Program-made: the position numbers and the translations under genes | Shown here: piece by piece, positions 36,346-46,300 of the stretch | Layout of the letters: each line of letters opens with the position of its first letter | Numbering within the stretch: the first letter of the stretch is position 1 | Notes under the pieces: generated by a model | Seen by the model: the letters and a program-made list of their open reading frames with translations, nothing else | Told to the model about the DNA's origin: nothing | The model's database searches: none | From: an uncultured Alkalilimnicola sp. | Lineage (GTDB): Bacteria; Pseudomonadota; Gammaproteobacteria; Nitrococcales; AK92 | Reading direction: 5' to 3' | DNA length: 64,000 bases | NCBI GenBank assembly: GCA_937951875.1 | Contig: CALGAN010000018.1 | Coordinates: forward strand, 60,691-124,690

Positions 36346-37124
36346 ACGCACGCGGCGAGCCGATCATCGAAGTGCGCGGCCTGGTCAACCGCTTCGGCGA
36401 CCACGTCGTGCACGACGGCCTGGACCTGGAGCTGTACCGCGGCGAGATCCTCGGCGTGGTGGGCGGCTCCGGCACCGGCAAGTCGGTGCTGCTGCGCAGC
36501 ATCATCGGCCTGCAGCGCCCCGCTGCCGGCACGGTGCGGCTGTTCGGCGAGGATCTGCACGCCCTGCCGCCCCATCAGCGCGCCCGCCTGGAGCGGCGCT
36601 GCGGCGTGCTGTTCCAGAACGGCGCGCTGTTCTCGTCGCTGACCGTGATCGAGAACATCGCCCTACCGCTGATCGAGCACGCCGGGCTGAGCCGTGCCGA
36701 CGCCGAGTACCTGGCGGGCGTGAAGCTGGCCTTGGCCGGCCTGCCGGCCGAGGCCGGCGACAGATACCCATCCGAGCTGTCCGGTGGCATGATCAAGCGC
36801 GCCGCCCTCGCCCGCGCCCTGGCGCTGGACCCGGCCCTGCTGTTCCTGGACGAGCCCACCGCCGGCCTCGACCCGATCAGCGCCGCTGCCTTCGACCAGC
36901 TGCTGCTGACCCTGCGCGCCGCCTTCGGCCTGACGGTGTTCATGGTCACCCACGATCTCGACACCCTCTACACCACCTGCGACCGGGTCGCCGTGCTGTC
37001 GCGCAAGCGGGTGCTGGTGGCCGGCCCGCTGGACACCGTGGCGGCCACCGACGACGCCTGGGTGCAGGAATACTTCCATGGGCCGCGCGGCCGCGCCGCG
37101 CAGTCCGCCGCCCGATCCACCTGA
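36342..37124 (+). CDS. mlaF: MlaF-like ATP-binding protein
   Basis: This 260-residue ATPase energises the MlaE permease. Walker A is GGSGTGKSVLL (about residues 43-53), the signature is ELSGGMIKRAA, and Walker B is ALLFLDEPTAGLDPISA. The GGMIKR signature and the HDLDT switch region are typical of MlaF. The GTG at 36342 overlaps the permease stop. mlaD begins 12 bases after its stop. It is part of the four-gene operon 35167-38689. Confidence 0.93.
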   Translation: MNARGEPIIEVRGLVNRFGDHVVHDGLDLELYRGEILGVVGGSGTGKSVLLRSIIGLQRPAAGTVRLFGEDLHALPPHQRARLERRCGVLFQNGALFSSLTVIENIALPLIEHAGLSRADAEYLAGVKLALAGLPAEAGDRYPSELSGGMIKRAALARALALDPALLFLDEPTAGLDPISAAAFDQLLLTLRAAFGLTVFMVTHDLDTLYTTCDRVAVLSRKRVLVAGPLDTVAATDDAWVQEYFHGPRGRAAQSAARST

Positions 37125-37136
37125 GGAGCTCACCCG

Positions 37137-38078
37137 ATGGAGACTCGCGCCCATCATGTGCTGATCGGCCTGTTCACCGTGCTGGTGACGGCCGGCGCGC
37201 TGCTGTTCGGGCTATGGCTGGCCAAGAGCGGCAGAGCCGACGACACCAAGGTCTACGAAGTGATCTTTCGCGAAGCGGTGACCGGCCTGTCGATCGGCAA
37301 CGGCGTGCTCTACAGCGGCATCCGCGTGGGCTCGGTCGAGCGGATCGAGATCGATCCGGACGATCCGCGCCAAGTCGTGGTGCGCATCCGCGTAGCGCGC
37401 GACACCCCCATCAAGCAGGACACCCACGCCCAGCTGATCCTGACCAACATCACCGGCAACTACGAGATCCAGCTCAGCGGCGGCTCGCCGGAAAGCCCGC
37501 CGCTGACCGCCGCCCGCCGCGACGAAGTGCCGCGCATCGTCGCCGACCCGTCGCCGCTGTCCCAGCTCACCGGCTCCGGCCAGGCGCTGCTCACCCAGAT
37601 CAGCACCCTGCTCTCCAACGCCAACCGGCTGCTGTCGCCCGACAACACCGAGCACATCGCGCGCACGCTGGAGAACCTCAGCCGGTTCAGCAACGAGCTG
37701 GCCACCCAGAGCACGCAGATCGGCACCGGTCTGCAAAGCCTCGCCGAAGCCAGCCGCCAGGCCAACGAAGTCATGGCCGAGGCGGTGCTGCTGCTGCGGC
37801 GGACCAACAGCCTGATCGACCGGGAAGGCCGGACGTTGGTGGGCAACGCCGCCCAGACCATGGACTCGCTGCAGCGCGCCACCGCCAGCCTCGAGCGGTT
37901 GCTGCTGGAGAACGAAACGGCGCTCAGCAACGGCCTGCAGGGGCTCAACAGCCTGGGGCCGGCGGTCGACGAGCTGCGCCGCACCCTGATGGCGCTGCGC
38001 GCCGTCGCCCAGCGCATCGAGGAAGAACCCTCCACCTTCCTGTTCGGCCACGAGTCGGTACGCGAGTTCCAGCCATGA
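37137..38078 (+). CDS. mlaD: MlaD-like MCE-domain substrate-binding protein
   Basis: This 313-residue protein has one N-terminal helix (LIGLFTVLVTAGALLFGLWLA) anchoring a periplasmic MCE domain (about residues 40-118). The domain includes GLSIGNGVLYSGIRVGSVERI and TNITGNYEIQLSGG. A long C-terminal helix with many polar repeats (ASLERLLLENETALSNGLQG) could extend towards the outer membrane, longer than E. coli MlaD (183 residues). It binds lipid and presents it to the MlaE-MlaF transporter. The stop overlaps the next gene by 4 bases. Confidence 0.9.
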   Translation: METRAHHVLIGLFTVLVTAGALLFGLWLAKSGRADDTKVYEVIFREAVTGLSIGNGVLYSGIRVGSVERIEIDPDDPRQVVVRIRVARDTPIKQDTHAQLILTNITGNYEIQLSGGSPESPPLTAARRDEVPRIVADPSPLSQLTGSGQALLTQISTLLSNANRLLSPDNTEHIARTLENLSRFSNELATQSTQIGTGLQSLAEASRQANEVMAEAVLLLRRTNSLIDREGRTLVGNAAQTMDSLQRATASLERLLLENETALSNGLQGLNSLGPAVDELRRTLMALRAVAQRIEEEPSTFLFGHESVREFQP

Positions 38079-38689
38079 CGACGACTATCCGCCGCCTGAG
38101 CCTGCCCCTCCTGCTGAGCGCGCTGCTGAGCGCCTGCAGCGTCCTGCCCCGCTCCGAGCCACAGGACATCTACCGGCTGCCCGCCTCGGCGGTAGCGACG
38201 TCCGCCGAGCAGCCGCTCGCCATCTCGCTGCGCATAGCTCGCCCCTCGGCCGACGACGTCCTGCGGGGCACCCGCATCGCGGTGCAACCGCGCGACCACC
38301 GCTTCAACGTCTACCAGGGCGCACGCTGGAGCGCGCCGGCCCCGCTGCTTTGGCGCGATCACTTGGTGGAAGCCTTCCAGAACGACGGCCGCATCCCCTT
38401 GGTCAGCAGCGATAGCGAGGGGCTGCAGGCGGACATCGAGCTCGCCGGCGCGCTGCGCGCCTTCCATACCGAATACCGGGACGGCAAGCCGCGGGCGGTG
38501 ATCCGCTACGACGCGCTGCTGGTGGACGCCGCCAGCAAGCGCATCCTCGCCAGCCGCCGTTTCAGCGTCAGCGAGGACCTGAGCGACGCCCAGGTGCCGG
38601 CTGTGGTGGAAGCGCTCGGCCGCGCCGGCGACCGCCTGGCGCGGGAGCTGATCGACTGGACGGTGGAACAGATCGGGCAACGGCCATAA
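38075..38689 (+). CDS. ABC-type transport auxiliary lipoprotein (PqiC/DUF330-like)
   Basis: This 204-residue outer-membrane lipoprotein candidate has lipobox LLSAC (C21) and the ABC_trans_aux (PF03886-type) domain. It shows IYRLPA near residue 37, a middle VQPRDHRFNVYQGARW region and a C-terminal helix RAGDRLARELIDWTVEQI. PqiC of the PqiABC MCE system is the best-known relative. It overlaps mlaD by ATGA, so it is the fourth gene of the operon. It probably receives or docks the MCE pathway at the outer membrane in place of the MlaA-MlaC pair. Confidence 0.85.
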   Translation: MTTTIRRLSLPLLLSALLSACSVLPRSEPQDIYRLPASAVATSAEQPLAISLRIARPSADDVLRGTRIAVQPRDHRFNVYQGARWSAPAPLLWRDHLVEAFQNDGRIPLVSSDSEGLQADIELAGALRAFHTEYRDGKPRAVIRYDALLVDAASKRILASRRFSVSEDLSDAQVPAVVEALGRAGDRLARELIDWTVEQIGQRP

Positions 38690-38837
38690 CCGGCCATCGA
38701 TGCGGCGCGCTGACGTGCGCCTGTACAGGCCCGCTCCCGGTTCCGGGAGAAGGGCTGGGAGTGATGGCCTTACCGCCCGGGAACCGGCGCCGCCGTCGAG
38801 GCGGCGGCAACCGGGCCGAGCGGGGGCAGCAGAGCGG

Positions 38838-39968
38838 TTAGCGGTACTTCATGCCGGTCTCGGCACCGATCAAGCCGAGATCCGCCTGGCTGGCGGCGAA
38901 GCTGGCGAAGCCGTGCTCGGCGAGGCTGTGCCAGGCGTACTGGCTGTCGCGGAACTCTTTCCACGACCGGTAGACCGTGGCCCAGGTCTTGTTCTTGGAG
39001 GCCAGGTCCTCGTACATCTCGAAGGCGATCTGCTGCGCGGCCTTCATGATCTCGTCGCTGAAGCGCAGCAGCTTCACGCCCTTCTCGCGCAGCCGCTTGA
39101 CCGCGATCGGGTTGAGGTAGTCGTAGCGGGCGATCATCCTGACGTGGCAGTCGGCCGCCGCGGCCTGCAGCGCCGCCTGGTATTCCTTGGGCAGCTTGGC
39201 GTACTCCTTCTGATTGATATAGACGGAGATCATGCCGCACGGCTCCCACCAGGCCGGGTAGTAGTAGTTCTTGGCGACCTGCCAGAAGCCCAGCTTCTCG
39301 TCGTCGTAGGGGCCGACGAACTCGGTGGCGTCGATCACGCCGCGCTCCAGCGCCGGGAACACCTCGGCCGGGGCCAGGGTCTGCACGTTCACGCCCAGCT
39401 GCGCCATCACCTCGCCGCCGAAGCCGGGGATGCGCATCTTCAGGCCCTTGAGCGAGGCGAGATCCGGCACTTCCTTGCGGAACCAGCCGGCCATCTGGGC
39501 GTTGGTGTCGCCCACCGGGAAGGCCACCACGTTGAAGGCCGAGAACACCTCCTTGTTCATCAGCTCATGACCGCCGCCGTAATACATCCAGGCGCTTTGC
39601 ATGCGCGAGGTCATGCCGAACGGCAGCGTGGTGTCGATGGCGATGGTGCGCTCCTTGCCGATGAAGTAGTAGGAGGCGCTGATGCCGGCCTCGACCGTGC
39701 CGGTCTGCACCGCGTCCAGCACCTGCAGGCCACCGACGATCTCGCCCGCGGCGTACGGCCGGATGCTGAACCGCCCGCCGGTCAGCTCCTCGACCCGCTT
39801 CGCGAAATCCTGCGCGCCGCCCCACAGGGTGCCCAGGCTGGTCGGCCAACTGGTGGCCATGCGCCAGCGAATCCGGGGCTGCGAGTCGGCATGTACGAAC
39901 GGCGCGGCCATCGCCGCCGCGCCGGCCACGCCCGCCGAGGCGGTCTTGAGGAAATCACGACGCTTCAC
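38838..39968 (-). CDS. dctP: TRAP transporter substrate-binding protein DctP
   Basis: This 376-residue periplasmic binding protein of a TRAP dicarboxylate/organic-acid transporter has the twin-arginine motif KRRDFLKTAS followed by a signal sequence (about residues 1-27). DctP-family features include QPRIRWRMATSWPTSL, AEVFPALERGVIDATEFVGPYDD and WWEPCGMISVYINQKEY. Members with this Tat-type signal and length bind aromatic, keto or sugar acids. The ligand is not shown. Third gene of the dctQ-dctM-dctP operon, 56 bases after dctM. Confidence 0.92.
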   Translation of the reverse strand: MKRRDFLKTASAGVAGAAAMAAPFVHADSQPRIRWRMATSWPTSLGTLWGGAQDFAKRVEELTGGRFSIRPYAAGEIVGGLQVLDAVQTGTVEAGISASYYFIGKERTIAIDTTLPFGMTSRMQSAWMYYGGGHELMNKEVFSAFNVVAFPVGDTNAQMAGWFRKEVPDLASLKGLKMRIPGFGGEVMAQLGVNVQTLAPAEVFPALERGVIDATEFVGPYDDEKLGFWQVAKNYYYPAWWEPCGMISVYINQKEYAKLPKEYQAALQAAAADCHVRMIARYDYLNPIAVKRLREKGVKLLRFSDEIMKAAQQIAFEMYEDLASKNKTWATVYRSWKEFRDSQYAWHSLAEHGFASFAASQADLGLIGAETGMKYR

Positions 39969-40024
39969 GGAAGGTCCTCCTTTGTGCCTTGAGTCAGGCT
40001 TCTGTCGTTATCCGGCGCAACCGT

Positions 40025-41353
40025 TTATCGCGGCGGCACCATCCAGTACACCAATTGCGGGAAGAAATACACCGCCAGCAACGCCAACAGCTGGATGACG
40101 ATGAACGGGATCACGCCGCGGTAGATCTCGGCGGTGGTCACCGTCGGCGGCGCGACGCCGCGCAGGAAGAACAGGGCGAAACCGAACGGCGGCGTCAGGA
40201 ACGAGGTCTGCAGGTTCATCGCCACCATGATGCCGAACCAGAGCGGATCGATATCGAGCGCGCCCAGCGCCGACGCGAACAACGGCAGCACGATGAAAGC
40301 GATCTCGAAGAAGTCGATGAAGAACCCCAGCACGAAGATCGCCAGGTGCGCCAGCAGCAGGAAGCCGAGCTCGCCGCCGGGCAGATTGGTGAGCAGCTCC
40401 TCGACCCACATGTCGCCGTTGAAGCCGCGGAACACCAAGGTGAAGGCGCGCGAACCCACCAGCACCATCAGCACCATGGTGGTCTGGCGCAGCGTGCTGT
40501 CCAGGGTCTCGACCAGGTTCTTCCAGGTGAGGCGGCGGTTGAGCAACGCCAGCACCGCAGCGCCGATCGCGCCGACCGCGCCGGCCTCGGTGGGCGTAGC
40601 CACGCCGGCGAAGATCGACCCCAGCACCAGCAGGATCAGCAGCAGCGGCGGCACCATCCCCAGCAGCACGCGCCGGATCAGCACGCCCCAGTCCGCCGGA
40701 CGCTCAGCCATCGGCAGCGCCGGCGCAACCGATGGCTTCAGGAAGGCCAGCACCAGCGCGTACAGGGCGTACATGCCGGCCAGTATCAGTCCCGGGATCA
40801 GGGCGCCGCGGAACATGTCGCCAACTGAGGTCGACAACTGGTCGGCCAGCACGATCAGCACGATGCTGGGCGGGATGATCTGCCCGAGCGTGCCGGAGGC
40901 GGCGATGACACCGCTGGAGAAGGTCGCCGAGTAGCCGTAGCGCAGCATCACCGGCAGGGAGATCAGGCCCATCGCCACCACCGTGGCGCCGACCACGCCG
41001 GTGGCGGCGGCCAGCAGCGTGCCCACCGCCACCACCGCGATCGCCATGCCGCCGCGCACCCGGCCGAACAGCTGGCTCATGGTCTTGAGCAGATCCTCGG
41101 CCAGGCCGGAGCGCTCCAGCAGGTTGCCCATGAACACGAAGTACGGCACCGCCAGCAGGGTGTAGTTCTCCATGGTGGAGAAAATGCCCTGCGGCAGCGC
41201 CTGCAGCAGCGACAGGCCGAAGAAATCGAACGCCAGGCCGATTGGGATGAACAGCAGCGCCGCGCCGGCGAGAGCGAAGGCGACCGGATAACCGGAAAAA
41301 ATCAGCACCAGCAGGGTCAGGAACATCCCCGCCGCGAACCAGGTCTCGCTCAT
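40025..41353 (-). CDS. dctM: TRAP transporter large permease DctM
   Basis: This 442-residue inner-membrane protein has about twelve helices and two inverted halves, the DctM pattern (ASGTLGQIIPPSIVLIVLA; GLILAGMYALYALVLA; and LGFFIDFFEIAFIVLPLFA near the end). It drives sodium-coupled uptake with DctP and DctQ. It overlaps the dctQ stop by 4 bases. Confidence 0.93.
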   Translation of the reverse strand: MSETWFAAGMFLTLLVLIFSGYPVAFALAGAALLFIPIGLAFDFFGLSLLQALPQGIFSTMENYTLLAVPYFVFMGNLLERSGLAEDLLKTMSQLFGRVRGGMAIAVVAVGTLLAAATGVVGATVVAMGLISLPVMLRYGYSATFSSGVIAASGTLGQIIPPSIVLIVLADQLSTSVGDMFRGALIPGLILAGMYALYALVLAFLKPSVAPALPMAERPADWGVLIRRVLLGMVPPLLLILLVLGSIFAGVATPTEAGAVGAIGAAVLALLNRRLTWKNLVETLDSTLRQTTMVLMVLVGSRAFTLVFRGFNGDMWVEELLTNLPGGELGFLLLAHLAIFVLGFFIDFFEIAFIVLPLFASALGALDIDPLWFGIMVAMNLQTSFLTPPFGFALFFLRGVAPPTVTTAEIYRGVIPFIVIQLLALLAVYFFPQLVYWMVPPR

Positions 41354-41916
41354 AGCGCGCCTTCTCCCTGCCCTTCGGTCACCTCATGGACCTGTTGGCG
41401 GTGACCGGTGAGCACGGCCACGCATTTGATCAGCTGCGACAGCCCCTGCAGCAACAGCAGCGCGAAGGCGGCAGGCACCACCAGCTTGATCGGATAGCGA
41501 GCCAGGCCGCCTGGATTGGGCGAGGCCTCCTTCACCTGCCAGGAGATGCTCACCCAATCGAGCGAGAACCACAGCACGATCGCGCAGAACGGCAGCAGGA
41601 ACAGCACCGTGCCCAGCAGCTCGATCCAGGTCTGGGCGCGGACCGACAGTCGGCCGGCGATGATGTCTACCCGCACGTGGGCGTTATGGCGCAGGCCGTA
41701 GGCGGCGCCGAGCAGGAACATGGCGCCGAACAGATACCACTGGATGTCGAGATAGGCATTGGAGCTCAGATTGCGCCCCAGGTAGCTGCCGATATAACGG
41801 ACAGCGGCGTTGTAAACGCCGAACAGGATCATCACCAAGCCTAGCCAGTACATGATCCGGCCGACCTGTTGGGTCAGCCAGTCGATCACCCCAGCCACCT
41901 TCAGCAGCGAGTTCAT
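41350..41916 (-). CDS. dctQ: TRAP transporter small permease DctQ
   Basis: This 188-residue membrane protein has four helices and the DctQ pattern (VGRIMYWLGLVMILFGVYN; RHNAHVRVDIIAGRL). The ATG at 41916 has AGAGGA 5 bases upstream; an open frame reaches 42000 but adds no family sequence. First gene of the operon; a perfect inverted repeat lies 37-56 bases upstream. Confidence 0.9.
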   Translation of the reverse strand: MNSLLKVAGVIDWLTQQVGRIMYWLGLVMILFGVYNAAVRYIGSYLGRNLSSNAYLDIQWYLFGAMFLLGAAYGLRHNAHVRVDIIAGRLSVRAQTWIELLGTVLFLLPFCAIVLWFSLDWVSISWQVKEASPNPGGLARYPIKLVVPAAFALLLLQGLSQLIKCVAVLTGHRQQVHEVTEGQGEGAL

Positions 41917-41952
41917 GAAATTCCTCTGGGCTGGCGCCGGTGCGCGGCAGCA

Positions 41953-41972
41953 CAAAATATCGTTATATTTTG
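41953..41972. promoter_or_regulatory. Perfect inverted repeat upstream of the TRAP operon
   Basis: CAAAATAT and ATATTTTG flank a 4-base CGTT. On the minus strand TATAAC (41962-41967) inside it could serve as a -10 of the dctQMP promoter. The site is AT-rich in a GC-rich region and fits an operator, but no adjacent regulator gene identifies the protein. Confidence 0.5.
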
Positions 41973-42160
41973 CCTTTTCGGCGGCGCGGAAGCATAGCAC
42001 GCGCCTGGCCGTATCTTCCTCCCGGCCGAACCTGCGGCGGCGACACCCTAGAGCCTAGTCCACTCGGCACGCGCGCAACAAATGTTCCGTTGCATGCCCG
42101 CCGATCCTGGGTACAGAATGGTTAGCTCTGATAATTATTAAGAACTGCGGGGGAGATTCG

Positions 42161-43336
42161 ATGACTACGACGGCCGCACTCGCGTCCGCCCTAGGGCGTG
42201 CGCTGTCCGGACGCGGCATCGGCGTCGGCATCGCGGCGGCGATCCTGCTCGTCGCCGGTTGCGGCAAAGACACGACCAGCGGCCAGCAGCCCGCCGCGGC
42301 ACCGCCGCCGCAGGTAGCGGTGGTCGAGGTCGTACCGCAAACCGTCACGCTGGAGCGAATCTACCCGGGCCGCGCGCAGGCGGCGGACGACGTGGAAGTG
42401 CGCGCCCGGGTGCAAGGCATCCTGCTCAAGCGCCATTACACCGAGGGCAGCCGGGTCAAGGCGGGCACGCTGCTGTTCGAGATCGATCCGGCGCCGTTCG
42501 AGGCCAAGGTGGCGCAAGCCGAGGCCGAACTCGCCCGGGCCCAGGCGCAGTTGCGGCAGGCCGAGCGGGAGTGGGTTCGAACCTCGGCGCTGTTCCAGGA
42601 CAACGCGGTCAGCGCCCGCCAGCGCGACGAAGCGCTCTCGGCCTACGAGCTGGCCCAGGCCAACGTCGCCACCGCCGAAGCGGTGCTACGCGACGCGCGC
42701 ATCCAGCTCGGCTACACCAAGGTCACCGCCCCGATCGACGGTTTCACCGGCCTGCGCGAGGTGTCCGAAGGCAACCTGGTGCAGCCCGGCACCCTGCTCA
42801 CCACCATCCGTCAGCTCGACCCGCTGCACGTGCTGTTCTCGATGCCGGAAGCCGACGCCGTCGCCCAGCGCCGGCACGGCGCCGGCGCCGCGCAGCTGCC
42901 GGCGACCCTGCTGCTGCCGACCGGCGCCGCCTATGACAAGCCGGGCAAGATCGACTTCACTGCCACCGCCATCGACCCGCGCACCAGCACGGTCCAGGCC
43001 CGCGCGGTGTTCGCCAATCCGAAGGGCTTGCTGCTGCCGGGACAGTTCGTGCGGGTGGCGGTCGGCGGGCTGGAGGTGCCCGACAGCATCGTGGTGCCGC
43101 CCAAGGCGATCGCCCAGGGCCCGCAGGGTCCGGCGGTGTACGTGGTGGACGAGCAGAACGTCGCGCAGCTGCGCCCGGTCAAGCTCGGTCCGCTGGTGCC
43201 TCAGGGCCAGGTGATCGACGAGGGCTTGGTGGGCGGCGAGCGGGTGATCGTCGATGGCCTGGTGCGCGTGCGCGCCGGCAATCCGGTGAAGCCCGTGCCG
43301 CTTGCCGCCCAGGCTGACGCCGGAGCCGGGCAATGA
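42161..43336 (+). CDS. RND efflux membrane-fusion lipoprotein, second system
   Basis: This 391-residue periplasmic adaptor of a second tripartite pump has a signal peptide and lipobox VAGC (C34). Lipoyl and hairpin segments follow (VEVRARVQGILLKRHYTEG; AEAELARAQAQLRQAEREW), then the beta-barrel domain. A GGGGGAG ribosome site precedes the ATG. First gene of the operon 42161-47908; the RND gene overlaps its end by 4 bases. An AT-rich GATAATTATTAAG lies 20-35 bases upstream, a possible promoter. No dedicated regulator gene adjoins. Confidence 0.92.
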   Translation: MTTTAALASALGRALSGRGIGVGIAAAILLVAGCGKDTTSGQQPAAAPPPQVAVVEVVPQTVTLERIYPGRAQAADDVEVRARVQGILLKRHYTEGSRVKAGTLLFEIDPAPFEAKVAQAEAELARAQAQLRQAEREWVRTSALFQDNAVSARQRDEALSAYELAQANVATAEAVLRDARIQLGYTKVTAPIDGFTGLREVSEGNLVQPGTLLTTIRQLDPLHVLFSMPEADAVAQRRHGAGAAQLPATLLLPTGAAYDKPGKIDFTATAIDPRTSTVQARAVFANPKGLLLPGQFVRVAVGGLEVPDSIVVPPKAIAQGPQGPAVYVVDEQNVAQLRPVKLGPLVPQGQVIDEGLVGGERVIVDGLVRVRAGNPVKPVPLAAQADAGAGQ

Positions 43337-46300
43337 TCTCCAAGTTCTTCATCGACCGGCCGGTCTTCGCCAGCGTCCTGTCGATCGTCATCGTCCTGGC
43401 CGGCCTGGCGTCGCTGTATGCGCTGCCGGTGGAGCAGTACCCGCAGATCGTGCCGCCCGAAGTGGTGGTGCAGGCCAATTATCCCGGCGCCAGCGCCCAG
43501 ACCATCGCCGACACGGTGGCCGCGCCCATCGAGCAGCAGATCAACGGCGTCGAGAACATGATCTACATGCGCTCGGCCAGCTCCGACGCCGGCTACATGC
43601 GGCTGTCGGTGTACTTCGACATCGGCACCGACCCCGACCAGGCCACCATCAACGTCAACAACCGCGTGCAGGCGGCGCTCTCCAAGCTACCGGAGATCGT
43701 GCGCCAGCAGGGCGTGACCGTGCAGAAGCGGTCCAGCTCCATCCTGGCGCTGGTGACGCTCTACTCCCCGGACGGCCGCTACGACCGGCTGTTCATGAAT
43801 AACTACGCCCTGCTCTACGTCATCGACCAGCTCAAGCGCACACCGGGCGTAGGCGATGCCTCGCTGTTCGGCCAGACCGACTATTCCATGCGCGTCTGGC
43901 TCAAGCCGGACAAGCTGGCCGAATACGGCCTGACGCCGAGCGACGTGGCGGCGGCGCTGCGCGAGCAGAACATCCAGCCGGCGGTCGGCGCCATGGGCGC
44001 CGAGCCGAGCACCGGCAACGTGCCGTTCACCTACACCGTCACCACCGACGGCCGCTTCAACCGGCCCGAGCAGTTCGAGCAGATCATCCTGCGCGCCAAC
44101 CCCGACGGCTCGGCGCTGCGGCTGCGCGACGTCGCCCGCATCGAGCTGGGCGCGCAGCGCTACACCTTCACCGCCACGTTCAACGGCCGGCCGACGGTGC
44201 CGATCGCCATCTACCTGCAGCCCGGCGCCAACGCCCTGGACACCACCGAGGCGGTGCTGGAGCAGATGAAGATCATCGCCTCGCGCTTCCCGGAGGGCCT
44301 GGCCTACGACGTACCCTACAACACCACCAAGTTCGTGAAGGTATCGGTTCGGGAGGTGATCAAGACCTTCATCGAGGCGCTGGTGCTGGTGGTGGTGGTG
44401 GTCTACCTGTTCCTGCAGAACTGGCGCGCCACCCTCATCCCGCTGCTGGCCGTGCCGGTGTCGCTGGTGGGCACCTTCGCCGGCATGTATTTGCTCGGCT
44501 TCTCGATCAACCTGCTCACGCTGTTCGGCATGATCCTGGCAATTGGCATCGTGGTGGACGACGCCATCGTGGTGCTGGAGAACGTCGAGCGCATCATGAC
44601 CGAGGAGAAGCTGCCGCCGCGGGCGGCGGCGATCAAAGCCATGCAGGAGGTCACCGGCCCGGTGATCGCCATCGTGCTGGTGCTGGCGGCGGTGTTCATC
44701 CCGGTCGGCTTCCTCGGCGGCCTGACCGGCGTGATGTACAAGCAGTTCGCCATCACCATCGCGGTGTCAGTGATCATCTCCGGCATCGTCGCGCTCACAC
44801 TCACCCCGGCGCTGTGCGCGCTGATGCTCAAGCCCACCCACAAGGAGCCGCTGGCGCCGTTCCGTGCCTTCAACCGGCTGTTCGAGCGCCTAACCAGCGG
44901 CTACCTGGCCAGCGTGCGCGTCCTGCTCAAGCGCGCGGCGCTGGGGCTGGTGCTGTTCGCCGGTCTGATCGGACTGACCGTGGTGCTGTTCCAGCGAGTG
45001 CCCGGCAGCCTGGTGCCGAACGAGGACCAGGGCTACGTGGTGGCGGTTACGCAGCTGCCGGCCGCCGCCGCCCTGGGCCGCACCCAGGTGGCGATGGACA
45101 AGCTCACCCAGCAGCTGGTGAACGACCCGCTGGTGCACGGTATGGTCAGCTTCGCAGGCTGGGATCTGCTCGCCGGCGGCCTCAAGACCAACGGCGGCGC
45201 CTCCTTCATCACCCTCGCCGACTGGAAGGAGCGCACCGGACCGGGCCAGGACTCGACCTCGTTCGTCAACAAGATCATGGCGATCGGCGCCGGCATCCCG
45301 GAGGCCAACGTGATCGCCTTCAACCCGCCGCCGATCCAGGGCATGTCCACTACCGGCGGTTTCGAGGCCTACCTGCAGAGCCGCACCGCCGCCCCTCCGC
45401 AGGAGATCGAGGCCGCGGCCCTCAAGCTGGTGGAAGCCGCCAACAAACGGCCCGAGCTGGCCGGCGTGCGCACCACGATGATGACCCAGATCCCGCAGTA
45501 CCGCATGGACGTGGACCGGGAGAAGGCGCGTGCCCTGGGCGTGCCGGTCAACACCATCTTCGACGCGATGCAGGCCACCTTCGGCGCTCTGTACGTCAAC
45601 GACTTCACGCTGTTCGGCCGTAACTTCCAGGTCAACCTGCAGTCCGAGGCCGAGTTCCGCGAGACGCCGGACAACCTGCGCGACGTGTTCGTGCGCTCCA
45701 ACAGCGGCGAGATGATCCCGCTCGCCAACCTGGTGAGCGTCGAGCGCATCGCCGGCCCCGACCTGATCGAGCGCTTCAACATCTTCCCCTCGGCCAAGAT
45801 CATGGGCGGGCCGGCGCCGGGCTACAGCTCCGGCCAGGCGATCGCCGCCATGGAGGAAGTGGCCCGCGAGGTGCTGGGCATCGACTACCAGCTCGGCTGG
45901 ATCGGCTCGGCCTACCAGGAGAAGGAAGCCGGCGGCACCGGCGCGGTCGCCTTCGTGTTCGGCATCCTCATGGTGTTCCTGATCCTGGCGGCGCAGTACG
46001 AGCGCTGGTCGCTGCCGCTGGCGGTGGTGACGGCGGTGCCGTTCGCGCTGTTCGGCGCCATCCTCGCCATCTGGTTGCGCGGCCTGACCATCGACCTGTA
46101 CTTCCAGATCGGCCTGCTGGTGCTGATCGGCCTGGCCTCGAAGAACGCCATCCTGATCGTCGAGTTCGCCGTGCTCGCCCGCGAACAGGGCGCGTCGGTA
46201 TGGGAAGCGGCGATACAGGCGGCGCGGCTGCGCTTCCGTCCGATCGTCATGACCTCGCTGGCCTTCATCCTGGGCGTGGTGCCGCTGGCCATCTCCACCG

